A DNA stretch of 64,000 nt from Haberlea rhodopensis (GCA_907163345.1 CAJQUN010000057.1:1178001-1242000), one strand, 5' to 3'. Counted from the first letter of the stretch, positions 25,085 through 37,122 are shown. Numbers and translations: made by a program. The notes: generated by a model not told the origin, from the sequence alone.

Positions 25085-26598
25085 CGGCGGCGTCATAACC
25101 GATGTTCCCTCAACAACGACATCATCCCAATCATTGCTCGCTCAAAAGCGGCACCATATAATTCCCAATGCATATCAAGTGATTGCAACAACCATATATT
25201 ATTCATGCACAACAATTGCAATAATATATTTAACCCGATGCTCGTACGTTATACGTACCTTATGATTCCGTAGTCCGAACCAAATCTTGACAGAGTCCCG
25301 CGACCCGATGAATTATGTGCTAATACATAAATAATTCACAATTAAACACAAGCATGCAACCACGTGCCCAAGCACGTTCACAACCTCCAAACCTATCGTC
25401 AATCCATGACGATTAACCATTTTAAAAGACTCCGGCAAAGCATGCATAATACCCAAAATATTCTATTTCATGTGTTCAAAGGTTAACCAAATACTAAATC
25501 GAGTATTCCAATTTTTATTAAAACTTGGCTCCAACCATTCCATTTTAAAGGTATAGCATTCTCATTGGAATGTAGACATTGCCCCTAAAATTGGCTAATT
25601 AAACCTCGATTCCAAAATCCCGACATTTTCCAAAATTTCGAAAAAAAAGAAAAAAACAGGGCCGCGATCGATTGCCACCTCATCGTGATCGATCGCGAGA
25701 ACCTACTGCCCGAAAAAAAACATGCCGCGCTCGATCGCCAGATCTCACGATCGATCGCCAAGAACCCCGCGATCGATCGCCCATTTTTCGCGATTGATCG
25801 CCAAGACTGTTCATCGTCACTCCAAAATCAGTAACATGTCGCGATCGATCGGCACCAAGCCGCGAACGATCGCGACCTGCGGGTTTCCAAAAAAATCGAG
25901 CTTTAATGGTGTTTTTCACACCCAAACTCAAAACCAACACCCCATATACCTTCAACACCTCCAATACTCCATTTAAAACCAATAAAAACACCAAAACATA
26001 ACTTTGGATTTTTACCAAAATTCCCAAATTCCATACACAACTCAAATCCTAACCAAAATCAACAATTCTACAATCAAATCGAAGATAAAGGCGAGGGGAA
26101 GGAGATTAACAACTTTTCTTCGAGAAATCCGGCCCCCGGGCCAAGCTTCTAGCCATTTTTACCAAAGGGAGAAAAGAGGGGTTTGGGGGAAAGAGAGAGG
26201 CGTGGAGAAAAGGAGAGAGGGGGAAATGATTTGTGTAATCCCGGAACACCGAGTCCACTTGGTATATATAGTACCAATGCTCCAAAATACCAATTCCTCC
26301 ACAAATACATCATGATTCATTAAAAATCATCTGTTTTCAATAAATATATCTCCAACCTCAATTTTCAATACCATCCCCAATACAAAGTACCCGGACCCCA
26401 GATACCACCAAAACCCAATTCCAAGGTTTTTCACCACGATGAGAACACAATCTCAACCTTTGGATCCAACGATCCCAAATACCCGATTTAACAGCCTCGG
26501 GTGTTTCAACACCACAATTAATTCATAATTGCCACAATTAAAATCCATTGAGGATCAATACTACACCGGATTAACAACATTAATTCCCGGGCATCACA
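25085..26598 (-). repeat. Gypsy-N LTR-A, right part
   Basis: Continues LTR-A after the Copia-II insertion (CGGCGGCGTCATAACCGATG, as in LTR-B near 48929). It ends GGGCATCACA at 26598, the reverse complement of TGTGATGCCC. It contains a TATA-like GGTATATATAG (about 26261) and the palindrome array. Total LTR-A length without Copia-II is about 2345 bp. Confidence 0.88.
25663..25876. repeat. CGATCGATCG palindrome array in LTR-A
   Basis: About ten full or degenerate copies of GCGATCGATCGC within 215 bp (for example CGTGATCGATCGCG, CACGATCGATCGCC, CCGCGATCGATCGCC, TCGCGATCGATCGGC). Some are followed, on the minus strand, by a GGCAGTA-like box. The open frames with RSIA/DRSP repeats here are by-products of this palindrome. 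Confidence 0.9.
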
Positions 26599-27108
26599 AT
26601 TATCCCCCAGTAATAAAATTTTGTCCTCGAAATTTGTACAGACGTACTCCACGTATATCCGAGACCACACAATCCAAACGGATCTACATCGTCGAGTCAT
26701 GAACATATCACGAATGACACACCAACCACGAGGACAACTACCTTGCACCAATACCTGGAATGGAGTAATCTCCTAGATCATCACCATCTCAAAAGAACGT
26801 CAGCATACCCCGATGCTAACCACCCAAAAGCAGTCGGTCAACCCTAACTGCTAACCAAACTAATCATTCGTGATTCTAATATAGATATCGCCCCAATGAT
26901 ATCTCTATGACTTAGCCAACGATGTCAAACATACATCGTTACCAAAGAAACCACAAGTACACAACAGTGTACTTAAACTACACCCAGTTTCCGCTTTCCA
27001 AATTCATCTCCATCAGAGGAGTAGTTGTACCACTTTGCAACAGGGATCGGGCAATTCACGGCCACCGACCAACACAAAAAACATATCCAAAGATGTCTAC
27101 ATCCGTGT
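26599..27108 (-). other. Gypsy-N internal region, first part (non-coding)
   Basis: Begins ATTATCCCCCAG (reverse complement of a polypurine tract CTGGGGGATAAT next to the LTR), then TTTTGTCCTCGAAATTTGTAC. This is homologous to 59303-59655 right of LTR-B. There is no pol homology and no convincing frame. The region is cut at 27108 by the solo LTR and continues at 46730. Confidence 0.65.
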
Positions 27109-27847
27109 TGTGATATCCCCGAAATGATGTTATGCATATGAGCATTAATTGTGTTTATGTGGTAATTATGGTGTTAACTAATTTGGTGTTGGAATTAATT
27201 AATATGGTGAAATGCTTAGTCATGCGGTGGGCGTGACCTGGTAATGCATTTCAGGGTGCATGTAATGCATGTTGGGAATTTAAGTGCTAGCATGGTTTAT
27301 TTGTGGTGGTTAAAGATTATTTTGTGAAGCATTTTTAAACGAGGTTTTGGTGCATTTCCGGAAAAATGCTTTTAAAATATCATGTTGGGATATTTTATAC
27401 ATCATGCTAATTTGTGGGGTACATGTTTTAATTATTTCCCCTTATACCCCATTACCCCACTCACCCCAACACACTTTACCAGTAAATTTCACTCTCCAAA
27501 CCCTACCCCGAAACCCATTCACGTTTTTGGTGTAAAGGAGGAAGAGAAATCCTTACAAAAACCTTGTTTGTGAGATTCTTAGTACGATTTGAAGTCCATA
27601 AGAGGCATGGATCCCTCCTTGATGTTTTTATGAGGTTTTATTTTGAAATGGGTTTGATTTTTGGGATTTAAAATGGTATGATTTTGGGTTTGTGTTGAGT
27701 TTGGTTGGGTGTTGGATTTTTGGTTGTATTAAGGTGTATGTTGAAGGATTTTAGTGTTTTTGTGTTGTTGATGTAATGGTGTTTGAGTTGGGTTGGTTTG
27801 GGAAAGATTTGAGGTGAAAAATGGTGGAAATCGCATGTACAGGCTGT

Positions 27848-28038
27848 GGCGATCGATCGCTGTAAATGGCGCGATCGATCGCCGAGAGACAGTGGCGAAA
27901 TATAGTGCGATCGATCGATCGCTGTAAATGGCGAGATCGATCGCCTCAAGCCAGTAAAGTCTGGCGATCGATCGCCATGTCAAGGCGATCGATCGGTAAG
28001 GCTCGCGATAGATCGCCTCGACACAGCGATCGATCGCC
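27848..28038. repeat. CGATCGATCG palindrome array in the solo LTR
   Basis: Eight copies in about 190 bp, six with a perfect CGATCGATCG core (one extended to CGATCGATCGATCG) and two with one change. Pairs are separated by short spacers such as TGTAAATGG and followed by (G/A)xCAGTx boxes (GACAGTGG, GCCAGTAA). Confidence 0.92.
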
Positions 28039-28212
28039 AGCAGTCAAATTTTGGGAAAATGATCCTTTTGTTGGATTTTTGGTATTGGGCTATTATTTGG
28101 CTTCTAATATTGGTTTGTGTGATTGTGTAGAACCATCCCAGGTGACGACACATCCAAGGAAGTGAAGTCATACCAAATCCTACTTTTGGAAAGGTACGTA
28201 GAGAGACGTATG

Positions 28213-29710
28213 TGTTGGGATATGCCATAAGACAAGTCATTAGATGATTGTTTAAGACATACAATGTTTATGGATTTATGAATGGCAATTCATTATTATA
28301 TATTATTCTTTTAGCTGTGCATTGTGAATTAATATATATGTTAATGTCCTTAGAATAATATTGTATTATTCTTAAAGATGTTCCTAGTCAAGTATTATCA
28401 TGAAAGGGATAATGATAATACGTAGAGACTAGTATATGTTGATCGATGAATTGTTCATTGATATGAGATATCAAATCAACATATGGGTACATGTTAGAGA
28501 ACGATGTACTGAACAGACCCACCATGAGAATGCAACATGGATAGTTATATGATCGTCATATGCAATTCTCATAGTGATAATAATGTATGTAATCCTTACG
28601 ACTTGTGATCATCAGAGATCCCAACATAAGGAGTTATGTATCTTGATATCGTCAAACGTTACCCGTAACAGGGTATACTATAAAGGCGACTATTGGATAC
28701 ACTACGAATTATGTAGAGGGATGTTGACTGATCGAGATAGGATTTGTCCCTCCTATATAACAGGAGATGTGTTTGGCCCTTGATCAAGTGAGAACTAAAA
28801 TGCATGGCCATGCTCGAATGAGTCGATATGAGATATCGAGCTTATTCGTTTATTCTAGTTCTACTTGGGGATCAAGAAATAAAGATTGGATATACGAGTA
28901 TGACTATTCCATGACTCGTGTTCAATCTAAACACAAAGGACAAAGGGATTAAGTTACATGATTAATATTATCACAAGTTCTAAAGGTTATGTCGAGTCAT
29001 TGACATTCTCGTAATTTGGGTAGCATCGATGTGTTGCTAGATACCGCTCGATGCTTGCGACATAAAATGAGATTTTATGTCACTGCCAACATTACGAGAT
29101 CCTATCGGGTCGCACAAAAGATTAAATCGAGAAGGGAAATTAAATTCATGAGATGAATTAAATAATTAAGAGGAGTCTTAATTAATAATCATAAGGATTA
29201 ATTAAATCATGGGCTTAAGCCCATGAAGCTTTGAGAAAGCCTTTAATTAATCATATTTAATATGATAGCAATGTGTTTAATTGCAAGACAATTATCATAA
29301 CACAAAACCTAACCCAAAACCACAAGCTCTCGGCCGCCTAGGATATCAACCAAGCTCTCGGCTTCTTCAAGGTGGCCGAAGGTGATTTGGTTGTTTGGTG
29401 GTGATCTTCGATTGTGAATCGAGTTAGCTTCGTGTATCGGATTAATAACTCGTCTAGCAACGTGTTATTAATCCATCCCTTCACTCGATTTGATCGTGTG
29501 GATACCGTTGAGGCAAAACCATTCGAGTTTTGCTATTGACTCGGAGAAGGCGTAGGACGTGGTGCAGCTCCGTGGATTCGGCTTCAAACGCGCTACAAGG
29601 GTAATACACTTGTTATTCTCTAATCCGATATGAATCCCTATGTATAGATCACTGGTTTGTAATCCCAAAATTTTATTCCGCTGCGTTGTATGCTCATGGG
29701 GTTACTTACA
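28213..29710 (+). repeat. Copia-III 5' LTR
   Basis: 1498 bp, TGTTGGGATATGCC to GGGTTACTTACA. Confidence 0.96.
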
Positions 29711-29711
29711 G

Positions 29712-29723
29712 TGGTATCAGAGC
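29712..29723 (+). other. Copia-III primer-binding site
   Basis: TGGTATCAGAGC, one base after the LTR: a perfect 12-base match to the complement of initiator tRNA-Met 3' end. Confidence 0.92.
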
Positions 29724-29948
29724 CGTGTACAAGGCTCATATCGGATTTTATGTGGTTAAATAGTTTAATCATGTTAGAATTTATATTGCATGTTAATTAA
29801 ACTGTTTAAATTCATATTTGATATGAAATTAATTTTAGTTTATGAAAATCATCGTAGTAATTGTATTTGATATAATTGGCGAATAAAATTATTTATTGAG
29901 CATAAACTTTCGGCCACCACCATCACAAATGTCACCATGGCTAGCCAC

Positions 29949-30432
29949 ATGAGGGCTAGGGTTTTGGAACCCTTGGCTCGAGATGGCTTAGTCGTTGTGG
30001 CTAATAATTGTGCATGGAAGTGTCGAAAATTAATTAGGGTTTAGAACCCATTGGGCATGACGGCTAGCTCATGACGGCTAGGGTTTCGAACCCTAATAGC
30101 CGTGCATGGCTCGGCCATCATCGCCCTATTTTCTTAAATTTTGATGCTTGGATGAGTTTTGAACTCCTTGACTCGATAATGGTTTATGCATGCATGGATT
30201 AGTAACTTTACCACATGAGAGCAAGGTTTTTCGAACCCTTAGCTCGAGATGGTTGAGCGAACCCCGTGCATGGCATGACCGTGACTCGTGGCTAACAAAT
30301 TCCGGCGTTTAAAACAAGATGGCTCGATAAAAACATCAAAAGGGTGCGAGGCGGCTAGGGTTGGAACCCTAGTGCCGCCGCCGCATGGACCATGGCTCGG
30401 CCATGGGCTAGGGTTTCGAACCCTAGGCCCAA
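29949..30432 (+). repeat. TAGGGTT/AACCCTA hairpin array in the Copia-III leader
   Basis: At least five inverted-repeat units in the leader: GCTAGGGTTTTGGAACCC (about 29955), GCTAGGGTTTCGAACCCTA (about 30082), a degenerate GCAAGGTTTTTCGAACCC (about 30222), GCTAGGGTTGGAACCCTAG (about 30354) and GCTAGGGTTTCGAACCCTAG (about 30408). Several are followed by (T/A)GGCTCGAG or TTAGCTCGAG. The leader between LTR and gag is about 1.9 kb long with no conserved frame. Confidence 0.78.
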
Positions 30433-31586
30433 TATTGGTCCAGCCGTGGGTTTTGGTTCGAACCATGGTGGTTCGTGTTTTAGTCGCTTTAGTTCGTGGC
30501 ATGTGATGTCCCGAGCGTACGATAATTTTTCAAAAATTATATTACAGTTTTAATTAAAATTAAATTTAAAATGTTTAGAATTTAATTAATTAAATGTTAA
30601 TGCATGCTTTATGTGTTGTTTGAGCATGGTGCGTGGTTATAGCCCTTTGACCTATTAGATAGGATTTGTGAATGATTGTATTTTATAATACGACCTGCGA
30701 GTCGTGCCTTTCTCTATTTTATTCTAAATGTAATCCCTCCCCTATGTTCCCCTCGAATGTGAATCGAGGAATTCTATATCTTGTAAATAGTATAGTTTAT
30801 TTTATTGATGGTGATCAATGAAGATGGAGCATCGTGCAGGGATGAGGAGGCCATTCACAAATTGGAGCCAAAAGAAGGAGCTTATGAAGTTACCTTAGGT
30901 TGACTCATAGGAGTTTCTCATTGGCTTGAGAAACTCATTAGTAGGGGCTATAACCATGTCACGTTTTAATTATGTATGTTGATGCATGATTTATCTTATG
31001 TTTTAGTTTGATAATAGTATTACACATATATGTAGATATGTATACAACTATATGTAGTGGACATATTTTAAATTATCAAATTAATCATGAGATCAATAAA
31101 TCCCTCTAAAATATTAAGTTTTAGATGCCTTCCAAATAAAAGTACTCGTCAATAACTTCGATTGTACATGTGTGGGTTTGCCAAAGCAAAGCACCGTGGC
31201 AATCTTAGTAAGGCGCGAAAGGATAAAAGTGATATCCGTCATACTTTAATTGGGTACGACTTAACTAGGTTATCTCAATAGGATTGGGAACCTAGAGGCA
31301 TGGGTTGGATTATAATTCATTAGATGAATTGAACAAAGTGTTGTTCGTCCAACTATCCAAGAATTATATGTGATGTAATTGACAAAGTGTTGTCTACCTA
31401 AATAACCGAGTCTTGGGCGATTAGCCAAAGCTAACTCAAGATTAGGCGAAATATGGATCTTGGCCCACTAAAAGTTTCGAGGGTTGATATTTTTCAAATA
31501 AAATAGTGGGAGTATCATTTAATATAAGACCATGTTAAATGATTTAAATCATAAACTTATTTTGCATATTTATATTGTAGATATCC

Positions 31587-34500
31587 ATGGCAACTAACAA
31601 CGTTACTAGCACTTTATCACTGCGATCGGTCCTTGAGAAGGACAAATTAAATGGGACAAATTTCCTAGACTGGCATAGGAACTTGAGGATAGTCCTCAAA
31701 CAAGAAAAGAAACAATATGTTCTAGAGGAACCCTTGCTCGCTGAGGAACCTCCCCTAACAGCTACAAGAGCTGAAAAAGATGCTTACAAGAAGCATCAGA
31801 GTGACGCACTTGATGTTGGGTGCCTCATGCTTGCCACTATGAACTCTGAGCTTCAGAAGCAACATGAGGAAATGGAGGCGTTCGATATGATCGAACACTT
31901 AAAGCAGTTGTACCAACAGCAAGCTAGACAAGAGAGGTATGACGTCTCTAAAGCGTTATTCCAGTGCAGGATGGTAGAAGGAAGCTTAGTTGGAACTCAT
32001 GTGCTCAAGATGATTGGGTACATTGAGAATCTGGATAAGCTAGGTTTTCCATTGGACCAAGAGTTGGCCACCGATGTAATCTTGCAATCGTTGCCGGAGA
32101 GCTTCAGTCAATTTGTAGTAAATTACAATATGACTGATATGGAAAAGACTCTGCCCCAGTTGCTTGGTATGTTGAGAACATATGAAGCAAACACTAAGAA
32201 GACTAAGGCCACAAATGTCCTTATTGTGAATAAAGGCAAAGGAAGGGCCAAAGCTAAAGGCAACAAGAAAGCAAAGAAAGTCTTTGCTAAATCTAAGCCA
32301 AAGTCTTCTGCACTGAAGCCAAAGGGAGGGATAGCAAAGGAAGGGAACTGTTTCCATTGCGGTGAGACCGGCCATTGGAAAAGGAACTGCAAAGTATATC
32401 TGGAGGATCTAAAGAAAGGAAGTGTGACTTCCGCTTCAGGTATTTTTGTTATAGAAGTCAATTTATCTACTTCTTCATCGTGGGTATTAGATACTGGATG
32501 TGGATCTCACATTTGTGTAAATGTGCAGGATCTCAAAAGGAGTAGGACATTGGCAAAAGGTGAAGTTGATCTCCGAGTTGGAAATGGAGCAAGAGTTGCT
32601 GCATTAGCTATAGGAGATTATCATTTAGCTTTACCTTCTGGTTTATCGTTGATTTTAAAAGACTGTTATTTTGTGCCTTCAATTACTAAAAACATTATTT
32701 CTATTTCTTGTTTAGACAAGTATGGTTTTTCATTTATAATAAAGGACAATTGTTGTTCTATTTATTTAAATGATATGTTTTATGCTAGTGCACAAATGGT
32801 GAATGGTCTTTATGTATTAAATCTTGATATGCCTATCTATAACATAAATACTAAAAGGATTAAAAATAATGATTGTAATCCGACTTATCTCTGGCACTGT
32901 CGCTTGGGCCACATAAACGAGAACCGCATATCTAAACTTCATAAGGATGGAGTATTAGATTCATTTGATTTTGAATCATATGAAACATGCGAATCTTGTT
33001 TAATGGGCAAGATGACTAAAGCCCCTTTCAAGGGACATGTTGAAAGGGCAAATGTTTTATTGGGACTAATACATAGTGATGTAGGTGGACCAATAAGTAC
33101 ACAAGCTAGAGGTGGTTTTCAATACTTCGTTACATTTACTGATGACCTCAGTAGATATGGGTATGTGTACCTAATGAAACATAAGCATGAAACCTTTGAA
33201 AAGTTCAAAGATTTCAAGAATGAAGTACAAAACCAACTTGGCAAAAGTATCAAAATCCTTCGATCAGATCGAGGAGGAGAATACTTAAGCCAAGAGTTTC
33301 ATGACTATCTAAAGGAGTGTGGGATAGTCCCACAACTCACTCCTCCGTATACTCCACAATGGAATGGTGTATCCGAGAGGAGAAATCAAACCTTGTTAGA
33401 CATGGTTAGATCAATGATGAGTCATGCAGATCTTCCGATATCGTTTTGGGGACACGCTCTAGAAACAGCGATTTTCTTACTGAACCGTGTTCCATCTAAA
33501 TCAGTGGAAAAGACACCATATGAGATATGGACTGGGAAGCGTCCTAGTATGTCTTTTATGAAGATTTGGGGTTGTGAGGCTTTCGTTAGACGTCACGCCA
33601 CTAACAAACTTGGACCCAAATCTGATAAGTGTTTATTTGTGGGGTATCCTAAGGAAACGAAAGGATACTATTTCTACTATCCCACCGAGAACAAAGTAGT
33701 TGTTGCTCGGACTGGTGTATTTCTTGAAAGAGAATTTATCTCTAGAAAAACCAGTGGGAGAAAAATAGAACTTAGTGAAGTTCAACCACAAGAAAACACT
33801 GAACCTGAGATTGAGATGGAAACAGAGCAGGCACCACAAACTGTTGTGGAAGAAGTACCTGCTCAAGAGACACAAGCCCAGCGTAGGTCTGTAAGAGAAC
33901 ACCGGGAGCCACAGAGATATGGATTTCTTGTGACTCAACAAGGTGACTTACTACTTATTGATGAGGATGAGCCGTCATCTTATCAACAAGCTATAATGGG
34001 CAATGATTATGAGAAATGGCAAGAGGCCATGAAATCTGAGATGGAATCCATGTATGCAAACCAAGTATGGACTTTGGTTGATCCACCTGAAGGGGTACGA
34101 CCCATAGGGTGCAAATGGATTTTCAAGAAAAAGACCGATATGGATGGTAATGTACAAACCTATAAAGGTCGACTGGTTGCAAAAGGATTCAAACAAATTC
34201 ATGGTATTGACTATGATGAAACCTTTTCACCAGTGGCCATGGTTAAATCCATAAGGATCTTACTTGCAATAGCTGCATTTCATGATTATGAAATCTGGCA
34301 GATGGACGTCAAAACAGCCTTCCTTAATGGAAATCTGCTCGAGGATGTGTACATGACACAGCCCGAGGGTTTTGTCGATCCAAAGGATGCTGGAAAGATA
34401 TGCAAGCTACAACGATCCATTTATGGATTGAAGCAAGCTTCTCGGAGTTGGAATCTTCGTTTTGATGATGCAATCAAAGAGTTTGGTTTTATCAAAAATG

Positions 34501-35549
34501 AAGATGAACCTTGTGTCTACAAGAAGGTCAGTGGGAGCGTAATCATTTTCCTAGTGTTGTATGTAGATGACATACTTCTTATTGGAAATGATATCCCTGC
34601 CTTGCAATCTGTAAAGATTTGGCTAGGGAATTGCTTTTCGATGAAAGACTTAGGAGAAGCCACCTATGTATTAGGAATCAAGATCTATAGAGATAGATCG
34701 AGAAGGCTTCTTGGTCTAAGTCAAAGTACATACATAGACAAGGTGCTTAAAAGGTTTAGCATGCAAGAATCCAAGAAAGGATTCGTGCCTATGACACATG
34801 GTATTTATCTCTCGAAGGAACAGTGTCCTTCAACACCAGATGAGAGAGAACGCATGAGTAAGATTCCATACGCATCAGCTATTGGATCTATCATGTATGC
34901 CATGATATGTACTTGTCCCGATGTATCGTATGCTTTGAGCATGACGAGCAGATATCAAGTTGATCCAGGTGAAGGTCACTGGATTGCTGTCAAGAATATC
35001 CTAAAGTACTTGAGAAGGACTAAGGATACATTCTTGATTTATGGAGGTGAGGAAGAGCTCAATGTAATGGGTTACACTGATGCAAGCTTCCAAACCGACA
35101 AAGATGATTTTCGATCGCAATCTGGATATGTGTATTGCCTGAATGGAGGTGCTGTGAGCTGGAAGAGTTCAAAGCAAGAAACAGTAGCCGATTCTACAAC
35201 GGAAGCTGAGTATATTGCTGCCTCGGATGCAGCAAAGGAAGCTGTTTGGATGAGGAAGTTCATTTCTGAACTTGGAGTGGTGCCTAGCATTAAAGATCCG
35301 ATAGAACTCTATTGTGACAACAATGGAGCGATCGCATTGGCTAAGGAACCAAGATCTCACCAAAGATCCAAGCACATACTTAGGCGTTTCCATTTCATTC
35401 GAGAAATCGTTGAAAGGGGAGATGTTATAATATGCAAAGTACCAACAGATGATAATGTATCTGACCCATTGACGAAGCCGCTGTCACAGCAGAAGCATGA
35501 TCGTCATACTAGATCTCTAGGCATTAGGTATATGTCTGAGTGGTCTTAG
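31587..35549 (+). CDS. Copia-III gag-pol polyprotein, intact
   Basis: A single 1320-residue frame for capsid, protease, integrase, reverse transcriptase and RNase H, in Ty1/Copia order. Gag starts MATNNVTSTLSLRSVLEKDK, with the SVLEKDKLNGTNF / NLRIVL pattern typical of the Angela/BARE1 lineage. Zinc knuckle CFHCGETGHWKRNC lies at about residues 255-268. Protease DTGCGSH starts at D302. The integrase zinc module (HCRLGH ... CESCLMGK) spans about 437-480, and its catalytic triad is D498, D561 and E597, with the expected 35 residues between the last two. Reverse transcriptase YVDD has aspartates 994-995. RNase H YTDASF has D1165, with ADSTTEAEYIAASDA downstream. Two small oddities relative to its neighbours here: HSDVGGP instead of HSDVCGP after D498, and CTCPDV instead of CTRPDV in the RT/RNase H linker. 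No stop or frameshift was seen. Confidence 0.96.
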   Translation: MATNNVTSTLSLRSVLEKDKLNGTNFLDWHRNLRIVLKQEKKQYVLEEPLLAEEPPLTATRAEKDAYKKHQSDALDVGCLMLATMNSELQKQHEEMEAFDMIEHLKQLYQQQARQERYDVSKALFQCRMVEGSLVGTHVLKMIGYIENLDKLGFPLDQELATDVILQSLPESFSQFVVNYNMTDMEKTLPQLLGMLRTYEANTKKTKATNVLIVNKGKGRAKAKGNKKAKKVFAKSKPKSSALKPKGGIAKEGNCFHCGETGHWKRNCKVYLEDLKKGSVTSASGIFVIEVNLSTSSSWVLDTGCGSHICVNVQDLKRSRTLAKGEVDLRVGNGARVAALAIGDYHLALPSGLSLILKDCYFVPSITKNIISISCLDKYGFSFIIKDNCCSIYLNDMFYASAQMVNGLYVLNLDMPIYNINTKRIKNNDCNPTYLWHCRLGHINENRISKLHKDGVLDSFDFESYETCESCLMGKMTKAPFKGHVERANVLLGLIHSDVGGPISTQARGGFQYFVTFTDDLSRYGYVYLMKHKHETFEKFKDFKNEVQNQLGKSIKILRSDRGGEYLSQEFHDYLKECGIVPQLTPPYTPQWNGVSERRNQTLLDMVRSMMSHADLPISFWGHALETAIFLLNRVPSKSVEKTPYEIWTGKRPSMSFMKIWGCEAFVRRHATNKLGPKSDKCLFVGYPKETKGYYFYYPTENKVVVARTGVFLEREFISRKTSGRKIELSEVQPQENTEPEIEMETEQAPQTVVEEVPAQETQAQRRSVREHREPQRYGFLVTQQGDLLLIDEDEPSSYQQAIMGNDYEKWQEAMKSEMESMYANQVWTLVDPPEGVRPIGCKWIFKKKTDMDGNVQTYKGRLVAKGFKQIHGIDYDETFSPVAMVKSIRILLAIAAFHDYEIWQMDVKTAFLNGNLLEDVYMTQPEGFVDPKDAGKICKLQRSIYGLKQASRSWNLRFDDAIKEFGFIKNEDEPCVYKKVSGSVIIFLVLYVDDILLIGNDIPALQSVKIWLGNCFSMKDLGEATYVLGIKIYRDRSRRLLGLSQSTYIDKVLKRFSMQESKKGFVPMTHGIYLSKEQCPSTPDERERMSKIPYASAIGSIMYAMICTCPDVSYALSMTSRYQVDPGEGHWIAVKNILKYLRRTKDTFLIYGGEEELNVMGYTDASFQTDKDDFRSQSGYVYCLNGGAVSWKSSKQETVADSTTEAEYIAASDAAKEAVWMRKFISELGVVPSIKDPIELYCDNNGAIALAKEPRSHQRSKHILRRFHFIREIVERGDVIICKVPTDDNVSDPLTKPLSQQKHDRHTRSLGIRYMSEWS

Positions 35550-35564
35550 TGCAAGTGGGAGATT

Positions 35565-37062
35565 TGTTGGGATATGCCCTAAGACAAGTCATTAGATGAT
35601 TGTTTAAGACATACAATGTTTATGGATTTATGAATGGCAATTCATTATTATATATTATTCTTTTAACTGTGCATTGTGAATTAATATATATGTTAATGTC
35701 CTTAGAATAATATTGTATTATTCTTAAAGATGTTCCTAGTCAAGTATTATCATGAAAGGGATAATGATAATACGTAGAGACTAGTATATGTTGATCGATG
35801 AATTGTTCATTGATATGAGATATCAAATCAACATATGGGTACATGTTAGAGAACGATGTACTGAACAGACCCACCATGAGAATGCAACATGGATAGTTAT
35901 ATGATCGTCATATGCAATTCTCATAGTGATAATAATGTATGTAATCCTTACGACTTGTGATCATCAGAGATCCCAACATAAGGAGTTATGTATCTTGATA
36001 TCGTCAAACGTTACCCGTAACAGGGTATACTATAAAGGCGACTATTGGATACACTACAAATTATGTAGAGGGATGTTGACTGATCGAGATAGGATTTGTC
36101 CCTCCTATATAACAGGAGATGTGTTTGGCCCTTGATCAAGTGAGAACTAAAATGCATGGCCATGCTCGAATGAGTCGATATGAGATATCGAGCTTATTCG
36201 TTTATTGTAGTTCTACTTGGGGATCAAGAAATAAAGATTGGATATATGAGTATGACTATTCCATGACTCGTGTTCAATCTAAACACAAAGGACAAAGGGA
36301 TTAAGTTACATGATTAATATTATCACAAGTTCTAAAGGTTATGTCGAGTCATTGACATTCTCGTAATTTGGGTAGCATCGATGTGTTGCTAGATACCGCT
36401 CGATGCTTGCGACATAAAATGAGATTTTATGTCACTGCCAACATTACGAGATCCTATCGGGTCGCACAAAAGATTAAGTCGAGAAGGGAAATTAAATTCA
36501 TGAGATGAATTAAATAATTAAGAGGAGTCTTAATTAATAATCATAAGGATTAATTAAATCATGGGCTTAAGCCCATGAAGCTTTGAGAAAGCCTTTAATT
36601 AATCATATTTAATATGATAGCAAGGTGTTTAATTGCAAGACAATTATCATAACACAAAACCTAACCCAAAACCACAAGCTCTCGGCCGCCTAGGATATCA
36701 ACCAAGCTCTCGGCTTCTTCAAGGTGGCCGAAGGTGATTTGGTTGTTTGGTGGTGATCTTCGATTGTGAATCGAGTTAGCTTCGTGTATCGGATTAATAA
36801 CTCGTCTAGCAACGTGTTATTAATCCATCCCTTCACTCGATTTGATCGTGTGGATACCGTTGAGGCAAAACCATTCGAGTTTTGCTATTGACTCGGAGAA
36901 GGCGTAGGACGTGGTGCAGCTCCGTGGATTCGGCTTCAAACGCGCTACAAGGGTAAGACACTTGTTATTCTCTAATCCGATATGAATCCCTATGTATAGA
37001 TCGCTGGTTTGTAATCCCAAAATTTTATTCCGCTGCGTTGTATGCTCATGGGGTTACTTACA
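35565..37062 (+). repeat. Copia-III 3' LTR
   Basis: 1498 bp, preceded by AAGTGGGAGA (polypurine tract, about 35553-35562). About nine single-base differences from the 5' LTR (for example CCATAAG versus CCCTAAG at its start, GGTAATAC versus GGTAAGAC near its end). Confidence 0.96.
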
Positions 37063-37067
37063 GTATG

Positions 37068-37122
37068 GGCACCCAACGGTACATGTATCTTATATACTCA
37101 TTTCAATATGCATTGTGGATGC
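37068..37122 (+). repeat. Solo LTR, middle piece between Copia-III and Copia-IV
   Basis: 55 bp, GGCACCCAACGGTACATG to CATTGTGGATGC, matching Gypsy-II LTR sequence near 51389-51440 with small indels. The last five bases, GATGC, are the Copia-IV target duplication. Confidence 0.9.

Larger units (their letters stand above)
28213..37062 (+). mobile_element. Copia-III: complete, apparently intact Angela-like Ty1/Copia
   Basis: 8850 bp. LTRs of equal length (1498 bp: 28213-29710 and 35565-37062) differing at about nine positions by eye. Target duplication GTATG at 28208-28212 and 37063-37067. Primer site, an uninterrupted 1320-residue gag-pol frame and a polypurine tract are all present. It is inserted in the solo LTR just after GGTACGTAGAGAGAC. 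It has all visible parts needed for autonomous transposition. Confidence 0.97.

Noticed and set aside
36119..36304. Small frames repeated in every Copia LTR (about 61-72 codons)
   Set aside because: They recur only because the LTRs are homologous, are not conserved as proteins between subfamilies, and have no known counterpart.
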